In this document: positions 31,904 to 42,727 of the stretch, in pieces
Position numbering within the stretch: position 1 is the first letter of the stretch
Layout: each line of letters begins with the position of its first letter
Assembly (NCBI GenBank): GCA_907165135.1
Contig: OU015570.1
Location: 2,507,525 to 2,571,524 of the forward strand
Length of the DNA stretch: 64,000 nt
Reading direction: 5' to 3'
DNA from: Oikopleura dioica
Taxonomy: Eukaryota; Chordata; Appendicularia; Copelata; Oikopleuridae
Made by a program: the position numbers and the translations under genes
Notes under the pieces: generated by a model
Database searches by the model: none
What the model saw: the letters and a program-made list of their open reading frames with translations, nothing else
What the model was told of the DNA's origin: nothing

Positions 31904-32270
31904 AATGGTTTCGATGACACTTAATAACTGTTTATTAGACAGCGGAGCTAGCTGTAATTTTGTAAATAAGTCTGTTTAAAACGAGCATTTTCAACCACAA
32001 CTGAAACAAAAAGCTTACGTTGTTAACAATGCAATTCAATCTAACCTCACTAATGTCACTGAAGAATTAATTTGTAATCTAAAAATTGAAAATAAGGAAT
32101 ATATTATTTGTACATTTTACGTGATCCAGGAAATGACTTATGATTGTATATTAGGCTTCAAATTTTTGAAGGATCATAAAATCAATTTTGATGAGGAACC
32201 TAGATTTCTTAATGTTTTACCGGCCGGGAATGATCCACTCGAAGTGGAGGCGGACGCTGGTCCTGAAAAT
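31904..32270 (+). pseudogene. Aspartyl protease of element B
   Basis: ATG-led frame with the active-site motif LLDSGASCNF near 31931-31960 and the distal ILG box (CILGFKFLKDH) near 32145-32175, typical of retroelement proteases. A TAA follows VNKSV at about 31976, so the domain is interrupted. The downstream half shares the ORF beginning at 32121. Confidence 0.6.
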
Positions 32271-33980
32271 TGCAAGGGTTTCGCACTTTTGCTGAAAGAA
32301 GCTACGTTTATCGAGCCGTTGAGTTCGATGTGGGTACCCTGTGAGGCGAAAAATGTTGCATCGGAAATGGTGGAAAGCAAGGTTAAGATTGTGGCACCAC
32401 CGGAGTTAAGGCAATACGGCCTTGACATAGAGGAGGAGTTTAAAGTGAAATGGCGCCGAATTCGCTTGACAAACAAATCCTCTGAAAACATTTTTCTGAA
32501 CGAAGGTGTGACTTTAGGGGTTGAAAGTGAAAAAAGTCCAGCGAATGAAAAAATCGAATTTCTCAACTCCCTCATAAAAAATCAACTTTCACAGATGGAA
32601 CAAGACGTTGTTCTATCCGAGTTGAAAGCTTGGAGGAAACTGAGAAATAATCTGGTCAACCAAGTGCCAATTGACGATCAGATAAAAAACGCGATAAAAA
32701 AAGTTGCCGACTATCTACAGGCGGATGTTTTGCTTGTTTTGAATAAGCACAGTTGGATCTTTGCGCGGTCAGCAAATGACGCAGGGCTCAACAGCTTTTT
32801 CACAGTCGTGCTAGATTTAAAGGACAATGCTCAACCCTCCTACTCAAACCAGTACAAAATAGATCAATCAATGATCACTAGAAGTACCGAACTCATGCGG
32901 AACTTAAAACAGAATTTTATTGTAGAGCCATGTATCAGCGCCTGGAATTCTCCGGCAATTTTTCCTCGTTAATAATTATAGCAGTAAAGGAGAAAGGTCG
33001 GTTAATAATACAGGATATTTTCTTCATTTTATAGGGTTTTTGTGGGACATATTTGCAAGGATAATGTTCCACTTTTGTTGACATTTGTCCAGCCAAGAAA
33101 ATTTGTGAGGAATAAACAGGGTGTTTTTTCAAAAATAAGGATGTTTTTTATGAAAAATTAATGGCCTAAACCGTGTTATTGACTAAAAATATAAAAAAGG
33201 CAGAAAAAAATCGTTTTGATGATAAAATTTTCCATTTTTGGAAGAAAAATTTATCGAAGAAAAAATTTTAAGGCTCAACGGCGGGACATTTTCTTGAAGA
33301 CTCTTGCCCACTTTTGTGGACATTTTTATGAAAAGTTGGGACAAAAAATGTCCACAAAAGAGGAAAATAACTGTAGCTTACTTCCGGTCGAATTCCCTTT
33401 AGCTACAATTAGAACGATAATGTCTCAAATCAGTTACGCAATTTCACGTTTTCGAGAAGAATTTCCTGATGAAAGCATTCGATTCTCAACAATTGATTTG
33501 AAAAATGCTTATTTTTGCTTGCGGGTACACTCAAAAGATCGAGATGTTACAGCCTTTAGTTTTAACGCAGAGCAAGTAAGATACAAACGGCTCAGCATGG
33601 GGTTGGCAGTAAGTCCAGGAATTTTCTGTTTCTTTATTAGTTCTCTAGTAAAGAATTTACCAAATAATAATAAAATATACGAGATAGTTCCGTATATGGA
33701 CGATTTTCTGCTTATTTACCCGGAAAAATTCTTACCAAAAAAACTGGAAGTCTTAGAGAGGTTGGAGGAAAATGGTGTTGTTGTCGGTTTGAATAAGTGC
33801 GCTCTAAACGAAAAATCTGTCCGCTTTCTTGGCTACGTCGTGGATGAAAAAGCAGTACCACCGGATCCAAACAAGCTCAAAGCCCTTGTGGAAAATTTTC
33901 AATATCCAGAGACACTTAAATCTGCGCAAAAGGTGTTAGGAAGATTGAATATTTATTCACGCTCGATAAGAGACCTGTAA
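32121..33980 (+). pseudogene. Reverse transcriptase of element B, split by a TACAG-type MITE
   Basis: The ORF 32121-32972 carries the protease end, a linker and the RT fingers (SWIFARSANDAGL, EPCISAWNSPA). It is interrupted by the MITE 33009-33375. Palm and thumb follow at 33381-33980: FSTIDLKNAYF (motif A), LSMGLAVSPGIF (motif B), VPYMDDFLLI (YMDD, motif C), FLGYVVDE and the connection. The order and motifs are those of Ty3/gypsy RT. The 33980 stop precedes RNase H. Confidence 0.75.
33009..33375. mobile_element. TACAG...CTGTA MITE in RT (unit 1 copy 24438-24804)
   Basis: The ends TACAGGATATTTTCTTC and GAGGAAAATAACTGTA are imperfect inverted repeats with TA boundaries. It contains GGGACATATTTG/GACAAAAAATGTCCACAAAAG motifs shared with 42259-42672 and 55456-55858. 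A Tc1/mariner-type non-autonomous family. Confidence 0.7.
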
Positions 33981-34614
33981 GTAAACCTTGGTCCTTTGAA
34001 AGCAGAAATAAGCAAGGGCAAAAATATGCTCTGAACGACGAGATAAAAAGGGGCTTAGATAGAATTAAAGCTCAACTCGAGAATGGCCATCTCAAACTGA
34101 GTCACTTAAAATTCTTCGATGGATCTGATCACCGGTTCATTTTCGTAGCCGCGGACACGTCAGGAGTTGCCACGGGCGGGATCATCGGAAATTGCCATTA
34201 CAAAGATAATGTTAATTCAAATGTCACTATTGCGGCATACACGAGTAGGCCCCTCGACAAAGTTGATAAATTGTTTTAAGCCGATGCCGTGAACTTATCG
34301 GATTGACTTCGGCAATCAAGGCATTTTCCGATCTCATTACGAAAGACCGACCAATCTGCCTTTTTGTCGACCATAAAAGCCTGGCAACGATGTCTGAAAT
34401 GCCTGAAGCGGACAAATATCGGCATACACGAACAAAACTCGCATTCTCAATTTTGATGGAATTTCCAAATGCGAAAATATTTTACTTGTCCAATCAGCAC
34501 GAGATAATCCAAGTGGTGGACGCATTAAGTCGTCCTGAAGCTCTTGAGGTAGAAATTTTACCCAAAAAGTTCTACAACCCTAAAGAGTTCTACAACCCGA
34601 GAGCGCATTTCTGA
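33981..34614 (+). pseudogene. RNase H of element B
   Basis: Continues RT after the stop at 33978. Acidic residues in VAADTSGVATGG, RELIGLTSA and LFVDHKSLA, and the terminal VDALSRPEA box, are those of Ty3/gypsy RNase H. A TAA near 34277 and a frame change interrupt it. Confidence 0.65.
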
Positions 34615-35148
34615 CCACTGTGTCCCATCAAGCATCTCCAATGTACGTAAACATTTCGAATCCTGCCCCCAGTTTCTTAATGTTTATCAGTCCCAGATAG
34701 CTGAGCCAAACAGCTCTAACCCACGGATTTTTACTCAATTCGCTAGATCCCGCTTCAAAATCGTCTCCTCAAACTTGAAGCATTATCGACAGAGAACCCT
34801 CGTGGAATCTTTTATGATAAAGCTTAACTAACCTAAACTCAATGATCAAGTCAAGTTTGCCAAGACGATTTTCCTTTAGAATTCCGAGCATTTAATAGTT
34901 GAGTTTTGGCGCTCGGAATTCTTTCTCCAAAACTCAACTATTCTCTAGATTACTTATTTCGCCGGTCTTTTTCTCTTTTCTCTCTTTAGAAACTTCGCTT
35001 TCTCCTGAGAGTAAGTCTGACTTTTTCAAACTTTGATTAACTGTCTAATAGTGCCTGACTGATGAAGAAGCTTGAACTCCGAAAGATCTATCAATAAAAA
35101 CATCCAGAAAACTTATCAAAACCGTCAATCCCACAGATAAGTGAGGAA
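34615..35148 (+). other. RNase H-integrase spacer of element B, eroded
   Basis: No continuous ORF. It contains an inverted repeat around 34870-34945 (AGAATTCCGAGCATTTAATAGTTGAGTTTT against AAAACTCAACTATT) and scattered pieces that probably belong to pol. Confidence 0.4.
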
Positions 35149-35478
35149 TTGATAAATTCTTATCATGTTGTTACTGGACATTCGGGGCGAAAAGTTCTTG
35201 AGGACCGAATGAAACGGGAACCTTTATGGATTAACAACAGAAGCGGATTAATAACGCAATCAGTGCGGAGTTGCCTTCTCTGCCTAATACGATGTCCTGA
35301 AAAATTCGTTAGCCCCCAACCCAGTGGGTATAAACGCATCATTCCGAGTCTAGCTCCATAAAGACATGTCGGAATTGACTGCGTTGATGTAAGAGTCGAT
35401 GATCGAACGGCGTTTTTCCTTACAGCAACCAACCATTTCAGCCTGAAATTACACGTGGAACGCATCAAAAGTAAGGCT

Positions 35479-35973
35479 CAGGGCTGGATATTTTGAAATC
35501 AGCAAAAATTTCAAATCAATATTTGTTTGAAATCTCATTACTATCTCGAAATTTTGCACCATCTCAACAAATCTCAAATCTCAAATTATTGCAACAGCCT
35601 CGTCATAATTTTTTCTATTCTTGAGATTGCTGAAATTTCAAGATCTCAAATCTCAAAATTTTGCAAACCGCGCACGGGCCGCGGATAAACTCTGCGCGCT
35701 TAGAGCAAGACATGTGATTGGTTCAGATGGATCTGAAATGCTTGAAATCTCAGAATCTCAAATCTCATTTCATTGCAACGCATGTATCCAACTCGCGCCA
35801 TTTTGTGAGATAATTGAGATCTCAGCATTTCAAATGTCATTTTGTTGCAAAATTGAAAATTGAGATCTCAGACAGAAAATTAACTGAGATCTCATTTTTG
35901 AAATGGTTGAGATGATGATTCATGTTTTTTTCGGGGTTTGAGATTTTTGTTGATTTCAAAATATCCAGCCCTG
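35479..35973. mobile_element. hAT-type MITE in integrase of element B
   Basis: Perfect TIRs CAGGGCTGGATATTTTGAAA / TTTCAAAATATCCAGCCCTG, flanked by the 8-bp duplication GTAAGGCT (35471-35478 and 35974-35981). 495 bp. The interior consists largely of AAATCTCAAATCTC-like motifs on both strands and has no coding potential. Confidence 0.9.
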
Positions 35974-36064
35974 GTAAGGCTGTTGAGCACATGGTCCCAG
36001 CGTTGCTTTTTTTCTGCACGGAACATAGCATTTGCTCGTGGGGTCAACTCACGAGCGATAACGG

Positions 36065-36358
36065 TGATGCGTCTGTAGAAAAGCAAAGAGAAAATTGAAT
36101 ATTTCGATTGGTTTTATTGTGAAATTGAATAATTTTGTCTTGGCAGAGTCGCTTATAAAGGGTCAGAAATGTGTCAAGCGTAAAATCAGCTGGGTAAAGT
36201 GGGTCAGTTGGTCAATGATTCAAATCAGCGGGTCGTCACTCCCACGAGTAGAATCAGGTCAGCGCGTAGATAAAAGAATAAGAAAGGTGTGCTGCAAAAG
36301 GCGTAAAATTCATGTATAAAATATTTACAAAATAAAAAGTTTTTCTACAGTCGTGTCA
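36065..36358 (-). repeat. 3' LTR of element E
   Basis: 294 bp, starts TGATGCGTCTGTAGAAAAGC and ends CTACAGTCGTGTCA on plus. It differs from the partner by a handful of substitutions, so the insertion is young in evolutionary terms. Confidence 0.92.
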
Positions 36359-37187
36359 GCCATCAGTCATCGGCGGGTTTTGAAATCGTTTGAAATGCAT
36401 TAAAGAAAAAATTTTTTTTCTAGAATGCCGATGAAGTGAGTCATTGTCAAGAGGCTGTTCATGGCGAATCGTGTCAGGCCCTTCAAGTTCTGTCGTTGGC
36501 GGCCTTGGCGAAGTCGATCGGTCGAGTAGTCTTACTTTTATGGGGATTGTTATTTTCTTTCTTCGTTTTCGAGTGAGAAGCGGATGAATTTTCGAAAATT
36601 ATGTCCGGACAATTTTTTCGAAATCGGAAAATCTTCTAGAACAATGATAAATCATCGCAACAGATTGGTTAATAGCTCAAACTGTTCCTCGTGACGACGT
36701 CTCGCGTGTCCCATTTGCAGAAATTGGTACCTATTGTTGGTTATCGTTTTATCGTCGGTAGAAGTTTGAGATTTTCGCCGAATTATGAAAGTTGAATTTC
36801 GGAATATTCGCCAGTTTCTAGAACATGAGTGAGTCATCGAGGTATTCCGGCAGACTGTTTGAATGAAGAAGCATTTTTCGAGGATTCATTTGAGCATTTC
36901 AGATTGTCCAGACGACCTCTGGGGACGATTTTCTGCGGTTTGCAAAATAGTGTATATCAATATACACTTATTCTGAGGGCGTTGTGATCACAAGAAGATT
37001 TTTTCTCCATTTTTGTTCTAGAATCACCGGGTATGACGCAATCATGCTCCAAAAAAGCTCAAAATGATGGCCGCTGCGAGATCTATCTTTTGATGGCTTG
37101 AAGAAGTCGATCGGTGAAATGGTTTTCGTTTTATGGTGAAGTATTGTTTTTCATACTAGAGGTTATTCTTGAAAAGGTCGGGTTAGG
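36359..37187. other. Element E 3' untranslated region
   Basis: Between the end of pol and the 3' LTR. It carries dispersed similar stretches (CTTTTATGG, GGCGAAGTCGATCGGT at about 36507 and GAAGAAGTCGATCGGTGAA at about 37100), suggesting a degenerate internal duplication. No gene recognised. Confidence 0.45.
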
Positions 37188-38099
37188 CTATGTAAAATGA
37201 GCTGGATCGATGACTAAGTTTCCGCTTGCTGTCGTTTTCATAAACGGATATTTCTTTTTGGCTTTTTTCGTAATCTCCTCGGTTATTGCTGTCTTTGTCT
37301 TCCCGGTGATGTCAATTGCCAGACCCATATGTTTCGCGAGGACTTTCATCTCAACAATTGTAAAATTGCTCAGGTAGCACTTTTTCTCAAGCATAAGTGC
37401 ATTGTGTCTGACCAAGTAGAATCCCTCGGCGTCTTTTTCCCAGCCAGGATGGTGAGCTTGTATCCATTCGTTTATTTTTTCAATCTTCTTTGCTTTCGAA
37501 TTTTTCAATGTCGCCCATGTCCCAAGTTTTACTCCACAATTGTATTCCTTAATAAATTTGTCGAGGGCTCTTTCGTGAAGGTCGGCCATTCGTTGTACGA
37601 CAGGGGAAACAAGCTTTCGTGGTTCTGCTTTTGGCTCCTGATTGTTCGTTAATTCGGCAACTTCTGCTGACTGGCTGTCGATTGAACTGCTATCTTCCTG
37701 TTGGGCACTTGATGTGTCCAGATCGTAGAAAACAGTCTCGTCTGCAGGCTCCGTTTCGTCTGAAATTATTGGTTCTACTTGCTGTTCTCCCGGCGCTTGC
37801 TCTTTTTCTTTCTCCAGAGCGTTTTCAGGTCTCGCGTCATTTCTTTCCATTTGATCCAAGGCAGACTGGCTTCTCGTCTGGATAAAGTAGGAAGTTCTCC
37901 TGTTGAATTTCCTCGGCTTGGGTTTAGCGTCGTTCGCCTGTTGCTGTTGTTCTTCTTGTTTTTCATCCTCAGGTTGGTCATCTTCAGGCCTGCTGATGAA
38001 AGGCTTTAGATGGCTGATGTGCCTTGTCATGTCGCGTCCTGTTTGCGGATTGACTAGGTCGAAACTGAGTCCCTGGTTCTTGATAGCAGTTATCTTCAA
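37188..38099 (-). pseudogene. Integrase C-terminal extension of element E with SAP-like segment
   Basis: The ORF begins with the integrase C-terminal module (ITAIKNQGLSFDLVNP ... HISHLKPF, the GPY/F-type chromatin-facing end). A Gln/Glu-rich low-complexity linker (about residues 40-165) follows. A folded C-terminus (residues 180-300) then contains VEMKVLAKHMGLAIDITGKT followed by a Lys-rich helix, which resembles a SAP DNA-binding motif. A frameshift near 38100 separates it from the integrase core. The extension could guide integration or be a captured domain. Confidence 0.5.
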
Positions 38100-38947
38100 A
38101 GGTCCGGACCATTTGAAGATTTTTTCAAGTGGGTCAATGTTCTTGCAGAGGACAAGGTCGTTAATCTGAAACTCATAAATTTTTTCGTCTGAAGATCGTC
38201 GTTTATCATGATTAGCTTGAATCTTCTCTCGAATTGACTCAAAATTGACGGTGTTTTTGTCTGCTTCTGGCGGTACTTGTCATTCAAATTTTCTCTCTTG
38301 AAACCAGTTTCGATTTCGAACGGAGAGGCCATCGTTACGAAGTGCTGTGCTGAATTCATCTGATGAATGACCGTTGGTAACCAGGCGTCCCAGTTCTCCG
38401 TGCCACAGGCAAGTTTTAGTCGAGATTTGATTGTACGGTTCCTATTTTCAACTTCACCGTTTGTTTGCGGGTGGTACGCCGGCGAAAGTCGAACTCGGAG
38501 TCCTTTTTCTTCTGCAAATTCTCTGACTGCTTTGAACTCTCCTCCATTATCCATGAGGATCTCTCTCGGTAAGTGAGGATTACGGAGCCATTCTGATCGG
38601 AGCCTATCGAGGACTTCTTCTGGTTTCTTTGACCGAAATGCAGAGGCATTCGTTTTTTCGCTAAAGAGGTCGGTGGATACACATATTAATCTTTTGTAGT
38701 TGTCGATTATCTGTAGGGGTCCAATTAGGTCTATCGAATATTTCTCAAATGGCTGGAATGGTGCGGTCACATGTCCAAGTGGAGCATTGAGTGGATTTGT
38801 TGTCGGCTTCATCAGCTGGCATTTTCGACACGATCGAATGTAGTTGGTCACAGTTGCTTTCAAGTTTGGATAGAAATACTTCTCCTCGATACTCTTGAGT
38901 GTTTGAGTGATCCCAGGGTGGCCCGATCTGTCGTGATACTCCTCCAT
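38096..38947 (-). pseudogene. Integrase core of element E
   Basis: N-terminal HHCC zinc finger (HDRSGHPGITQTL ... CRKCQ), catalytic Asp in YSIDLIGPL, Asp in ILMDNGGEF and Glu in HPQTNGEVE, the full D,D,E triad with family-like spacing. The same frame carries RNase H upstream, separated by a TGA at 38954-38956. Best-preserved integrase of the window. Confidence 0.85.
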
Positions 38948-38953
38948 TATTTC

Positions 38954-39452
38954 TCAGTGGATTGAAACGGGTGGAATTGCTTTGAATCCGTTTTTATCTA
39001 TGCCGAGCTCTCCACTATCTCCGAAGCAAAGAAGGCTCCGGTGTCGCTTAAGTTCTTTGGTGTCTGAGTCCGTGTCCCTTGGCCAGCGATCTGTCTTCTG
39101 AAACTTGATCACATCTCGAAGAATTTCGTCTGATTCTTGAAGGAAGAGAAAGTCGCGGGGTTTCACCATATTGATCGTTGGTTTCTGAAGCTCATTGATT
39201 TGGCGAGAAAGACAATCGGAGATTTTCATTTCCTTTGACGGTTTCATTATCGTTTCGAAGTCAAATTCGCTTATTTCAGCAAGCCATTTGGCAATTTTTA
39301 GCTTTCGGCTCATTATTTTGTGCGCCCAATTAACGCACGAATTATCAGTGAACCAGATAAACTTTCGACCGAGAAGATAGTGACTCCACTTTTCCATTGC
39401 TCGCTTGCCGGCCAAGAGCTCTTTCTCGCTGATCGTATAGTTCCGCTGTGCG
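38954..39452 (-). pseudogene. RNase H and linker of element E
   Basis: The RNase H second half has the Asp in WFTDNSCVNW and an end resembling the conserved LSR box (MKISDCLSRQINEL). The first half is at the 3' end of the RT ORF (FAIEKDASETGIGAVL, near 39550). The two are in different frames, with a T-run near 39490-39510 as the likely site of the shift. Confidence 0.7.
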
Positions 39453-40670
39453 TCATCGAATTTTCGCGATAGGTAGGCAACTGGGCAGAATCTGTCGTTT
39501 TTCGTTTTTGTAGAGGAGAACTGCTCCTATACCCGTTTCGCTGGCGTCTTTCTCGATTGCGAATTCGCCAACATTTGGGTTAGGGATTTTAAGAGCGTCG
39601 ACAATGTTGCAAATTTCGCTTTTGATTTCTTCCAGTGCTTTTCCCGCTTCTTCGGTCCATTTGAATCCCTTGCTCATGGCCTTATTGATTGGCGCAGCCT
39701 TTGACGCAAAGTGAGGAATGAAGTTTCGATGGTAGTTGAGCAGTCCAAAGATGCTCGCGGCTTCTGTTTTCGTAGATGGCTGACGTAGTTCACGAACGGC
39801 TTTTGTTTTTGCTGGGTTCGGGAATCTGAATCCATTTTCGATAATTGCACCACAGAACTTGATTCGTCGTTTCAGGAACTCCGTCTTAGCGGCTCTTATC
39901 TTAAGGTTGTTCTGACGGAGGATTGACAAGTTCTTTTCGAAGGATTGCGAATGAAGACATAAATCATCCAAAAAGATTGCAAGTTCGCTGCTTGGGATGT
40001 CGGTGAATATCTTGTCCATCATTCTTTGAAATACCGCTGGCGCATTTTTTCCACCCATTGGCATGGCCGTCCAGGTAAACTGACCAAAATCTTTTGTTAT
40101 GGCCACTTTTTGCTTCGTATCGGCAGTACAAGGAATCTGGTGAAAGCCAGTGAAGAGGTCTGCCGTTGAAAATACCGTTGATTTGGACATTTGGTCGATG
40201 AGTCCGTCGATTTCGGGTAATGGATACTACCATGAAGTTTAACTCTTAGTGGAGCGACTCTCAGGGCCAGGGTCGCTTAGATTCTCCTATCTCCACTTAG
40301 AGCTCAACTCCAATGTAGTTTGCTATAGTCACCTGGTTTAGTTTTCTGTAGTCACAAACTAAGCGCCATTTTCCGTTTGGTTTTTGACGAGCAGCACAGG
40401 AGCAGCCCAAGGGCTAGAAAACGGCTCCAATAGTCCAGATGACAGATTCGCTTCGATTATGCGCCTCATTTCCTTCCGAAGAAAGTACGGAGTTCGGTAG
40501 CGTTGGGAAGCAACGGGAGCGGCGCTACCTGTGTCGATACTGTAGGACATCGCATCTGTGGTGCCGAGTTTTTCATCTTCTACGGCAAACCTATCTGTGT
40601 AGTTGAAGATAATTCCATCAAGTTTCCTTCTTATTCTTGGTGGGGCTTCGCCAATTGAGAGCTCTTTCAT
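39453..40670 (-). pseudogene. Reverse transcriptase of element E, with a foldback insertion
   Basis: 40670-40359 carries the RT N-terminus (EPFSSPWAAPVLLVK). 40190-39453 carries motif A (FSTADLFTGFHQI), motif B (MPMGGKNAPAVFQ), motif C (AIFLDDLCLHS, with FLDD in place of YMDD) and the thumb. Between them 40225-40317 is a foldback insertion. Ty3/gypsy order and motifs are clear. Confidence 0.8.
40225..40317. mobile_element. Tiny foldback MITE in RT of element E
   Basis: About 93 bp, almost entirely hairpin: TACTACCATGAAGTTTAACT at one end and the imperfect inverse of TACATTGGAGTTGAGCTCTA at the other. It adds stops to RT. Confidence 0.6.
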
Positions 40671-40682
40671 AATTTGTTCGAA

Positions 40683-41345
40683 TTATCCTTCCTTTGGCGC
40701 ATCAGGTAATCTTACTTCAACCTCATTAATTCTGCAGACGACTTCATTCTTGTTTATGTCGATCGGAAGAGCTGTATTGTTGGCAACATGAATTTTTGCT
40801 TGGTTTTGGAGGCTGCTTAATTGAATACACTGGTCGTAATTTTCGAAGGTTTTATTTTTGTTGACTAGTTCGGGAAGGGCACAGATAAAGCTTGTTGATG
40901 ATTCGGAAAGGTAGACGTTGATGAAAGTTGATGATCGTGGTTGAATTGTGATTTGAGAGGTTGATTTCGCGGTGGATGAAAAGAACTGGGATTTTGATAT
41001 CGCTTTGATGCCAGCTGCTGGACTCTTGCAGATAATGATTGGCTCTGTCGTGCAGCCTTGGCGAAGACAACTGGATCGTAGGTCTATAAGGAGATTGTTT
41101 TCGGAGAGTTCTGGAGTTCCAAGAATCGGCGAGCAGTGGTCTCCTACAACTTGAAATATACAATTTTTAAGCATAAGCTGTCCGATTTCTATTGTGGCGG
41201 AAAGGCAGCCGTATACTTGAATTTCGTTTCCATTATACGACTGGAGCTGTAAAGACGAGGGGATGATCGATTTGTACATTGATGGCGGGATTAGAGAACG
41301 AGGGATACAGGACACCTGAGCGCCGGTATCTAACTAAAAAAGTGT
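40683..41345 (-). pseudogene. Aspartyl protease and linker of element E
   Basis: The active-site motif LDTGAQVSCI lies at about 41335-41306 on the minus strand, and the distal ILGTPELSEN box at about 41135-41105. A TAG just before the motif separates it from the frame reading gag. The long C-terminal part (to 40683) is the linker to RT. Confidence 0.65.
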
Positions 41346-41399
41346 TTGCTGACCGTAGATTCTTGCTATTGTAAGTAATTTTGGTCCGACTCGATCCAT

Positions 41400-42301
41400 G
41401 ATTGCCGAGACGGAAGCACGGACTCTATCTGACGAATGATAAAGCCCGGAATTTAGTTTTTTGGCTGTCGAGATGGGCAGATGTCCTTGATAGACCTCGT
41501 TGGTTACATATGTGGCAGATCACTGTTCCTCTGCTTGTTAACTTCTGCAAGTTCCATTTTGAGAGAGTCCATTTTGGCGTCCATCTTCGAGAGAAGCTGA
41601 GAGAAGGAAGCAGATTCGAGTCGTAATGCGGCGACTTCTTCCTTTAAGAGAGTGTTTTCCACGCTGACAGCACTTATTTCGACGCGACGTTTGAATTTTT
41701 TCATCTTGTCCAAGTATTCTGTGATTTCTTTTGGTGTTTTTGCTGATTGTCCTTGGTCCAGGATGTATCGCTTTAGGTCAGGTGTCAGATTTGCGTTGAA
41801 AGATTTCTCTAGAAAATGTTCTTTCAGCACATCCTTACCTGCTAAACTGGCAAGTTTTTCAATTCTTGTGTAGAATCTAGTGAAGGTCTCTTCCTCGTCG
41901 GTTCGTCTTGTGATTGAAGAGAGCTTCTCTCGTGCTTCTTTTGCAAGCTCCTCAGGTTTTTCTTCTCCAATGATCTGGTGAAGCAAGGCGTAGAAATCGG
42001 TTGAGCCTTTAACATCCTCGAACTCGTCCTCGTATCGCTCTCGAAATTGCCGATCAAGATGCGAAAGGCAGATTCGTCGGCGTGCGCTCTTAAACTGTGC
42101 TTCTAGTGCAGTCTTTGTCTCGTCGCTGATCTTATGTTCTGTCATTGATGCTCTAAAGATCAAGCCCATTCGTTCCAATTTCTCTATAAGTTCTGTCTCG
42201 ATTCTCTTGAGTTGTGTCTTGGTCGTCTTTGTCGAAATTTTAGTCTCTGGCGTCGTGTTACAGTTTTTTATGGAATTTGTGGACATCAAATTTGTGGACA
42301 T
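41400..42301 (-). pseudogene. gag of element E; first residues come from a MITE
   Basis: The ORF 42301-41504 (265 codons) is helical and charged, with capsid-like patterns (HLDRQFRERYEDEF, FTRFYTRIEKLASLAG) and a coiled coil at 205-255 (LLKEEVAALRLESASF). Past the stop, another frame has CHICNQRG...H, a degenerate CCHC knuckle near 41510-41460. The ATG and first 14 codons lie inside the right end of MITE 42259-42672, so the original start was replaced or displaced. Confidence 0.65.
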
Positions 42302-42672
42302 TTTTCAGATTATAAGGGGTTTTCTTGGGACATATTCAAAAAAAGAGGGTATCAACTTTGTGGACATTTTTTCTCAATTGATATCTTTTACTTCTAAATT
42401 TATGGTCTTACTTTCGTAATTGAAGCCAATTTTACCTGCAAAGAACTGTTTTTCGTCAAAAATCTTAATTTTTGTTTAGATTTACGTCTTTAGATTCAAT
42501 CTTGTATTCTTTTTCTCATTATTTTTTGAGAAAAATCATCAAATTTTCTTTCTAGGAAAAAATTTAAACAAGTTCGTTGGGACATTTTTTTCGAGGCTCT
42601 TTATCAAATTTGTGGACATTTTTCAGAAAACTAGGGGACAAAAAATGTCCACAAATTCCATAAATAACTGTA
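42259..42672. mobile_element. TACAGT...ACTGTA MITE at the gag start of element E
   Basis: TIRs TACAGTTTTTTATGGAATTT and the inverse of TACAGTTATTTATGGAATTT, with GTGGACAT/ATGTCCAC subterminal motifs. About 414 bp. Same family as 55456-55858 and, more distantly, 33009-33375. Confidence 0.8.
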
Positions 42673-42710
42673 TTTAAAAAGTCCTCAAGAAGTTCGAAGG
42701 GGTGTCGAAT

Positions 42711-42727
42711 CGCAACGTTGGTCACCA
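42711..42727 (-). promoter_or_regulatory. Primer binding site of element E
   Basis: Directly adjoining the 5' LTR, the minus strand reads TGGTGACCAACGTTGCG. Its position and TGG start fit a tRNA primer binding site. Confidence 0.7.

Larger units (their letters stand above)
26463..33713. repeat. Tandem duplication unit 2
   Basis: Near-identical to 17886-25131. Unlike unit 1 it continues into the rest of element B. It contains RNase H of element C (26918-27260), the hAT-type element (27412-28515) and the capsid (28771-29473). Confidence 0.85.

Noticed and set aside
35055-35095. CTGATGA ... GAAA in element B resembling a hammerhead
   Set aside because: The sequence between the two core parts does not form a stem II.
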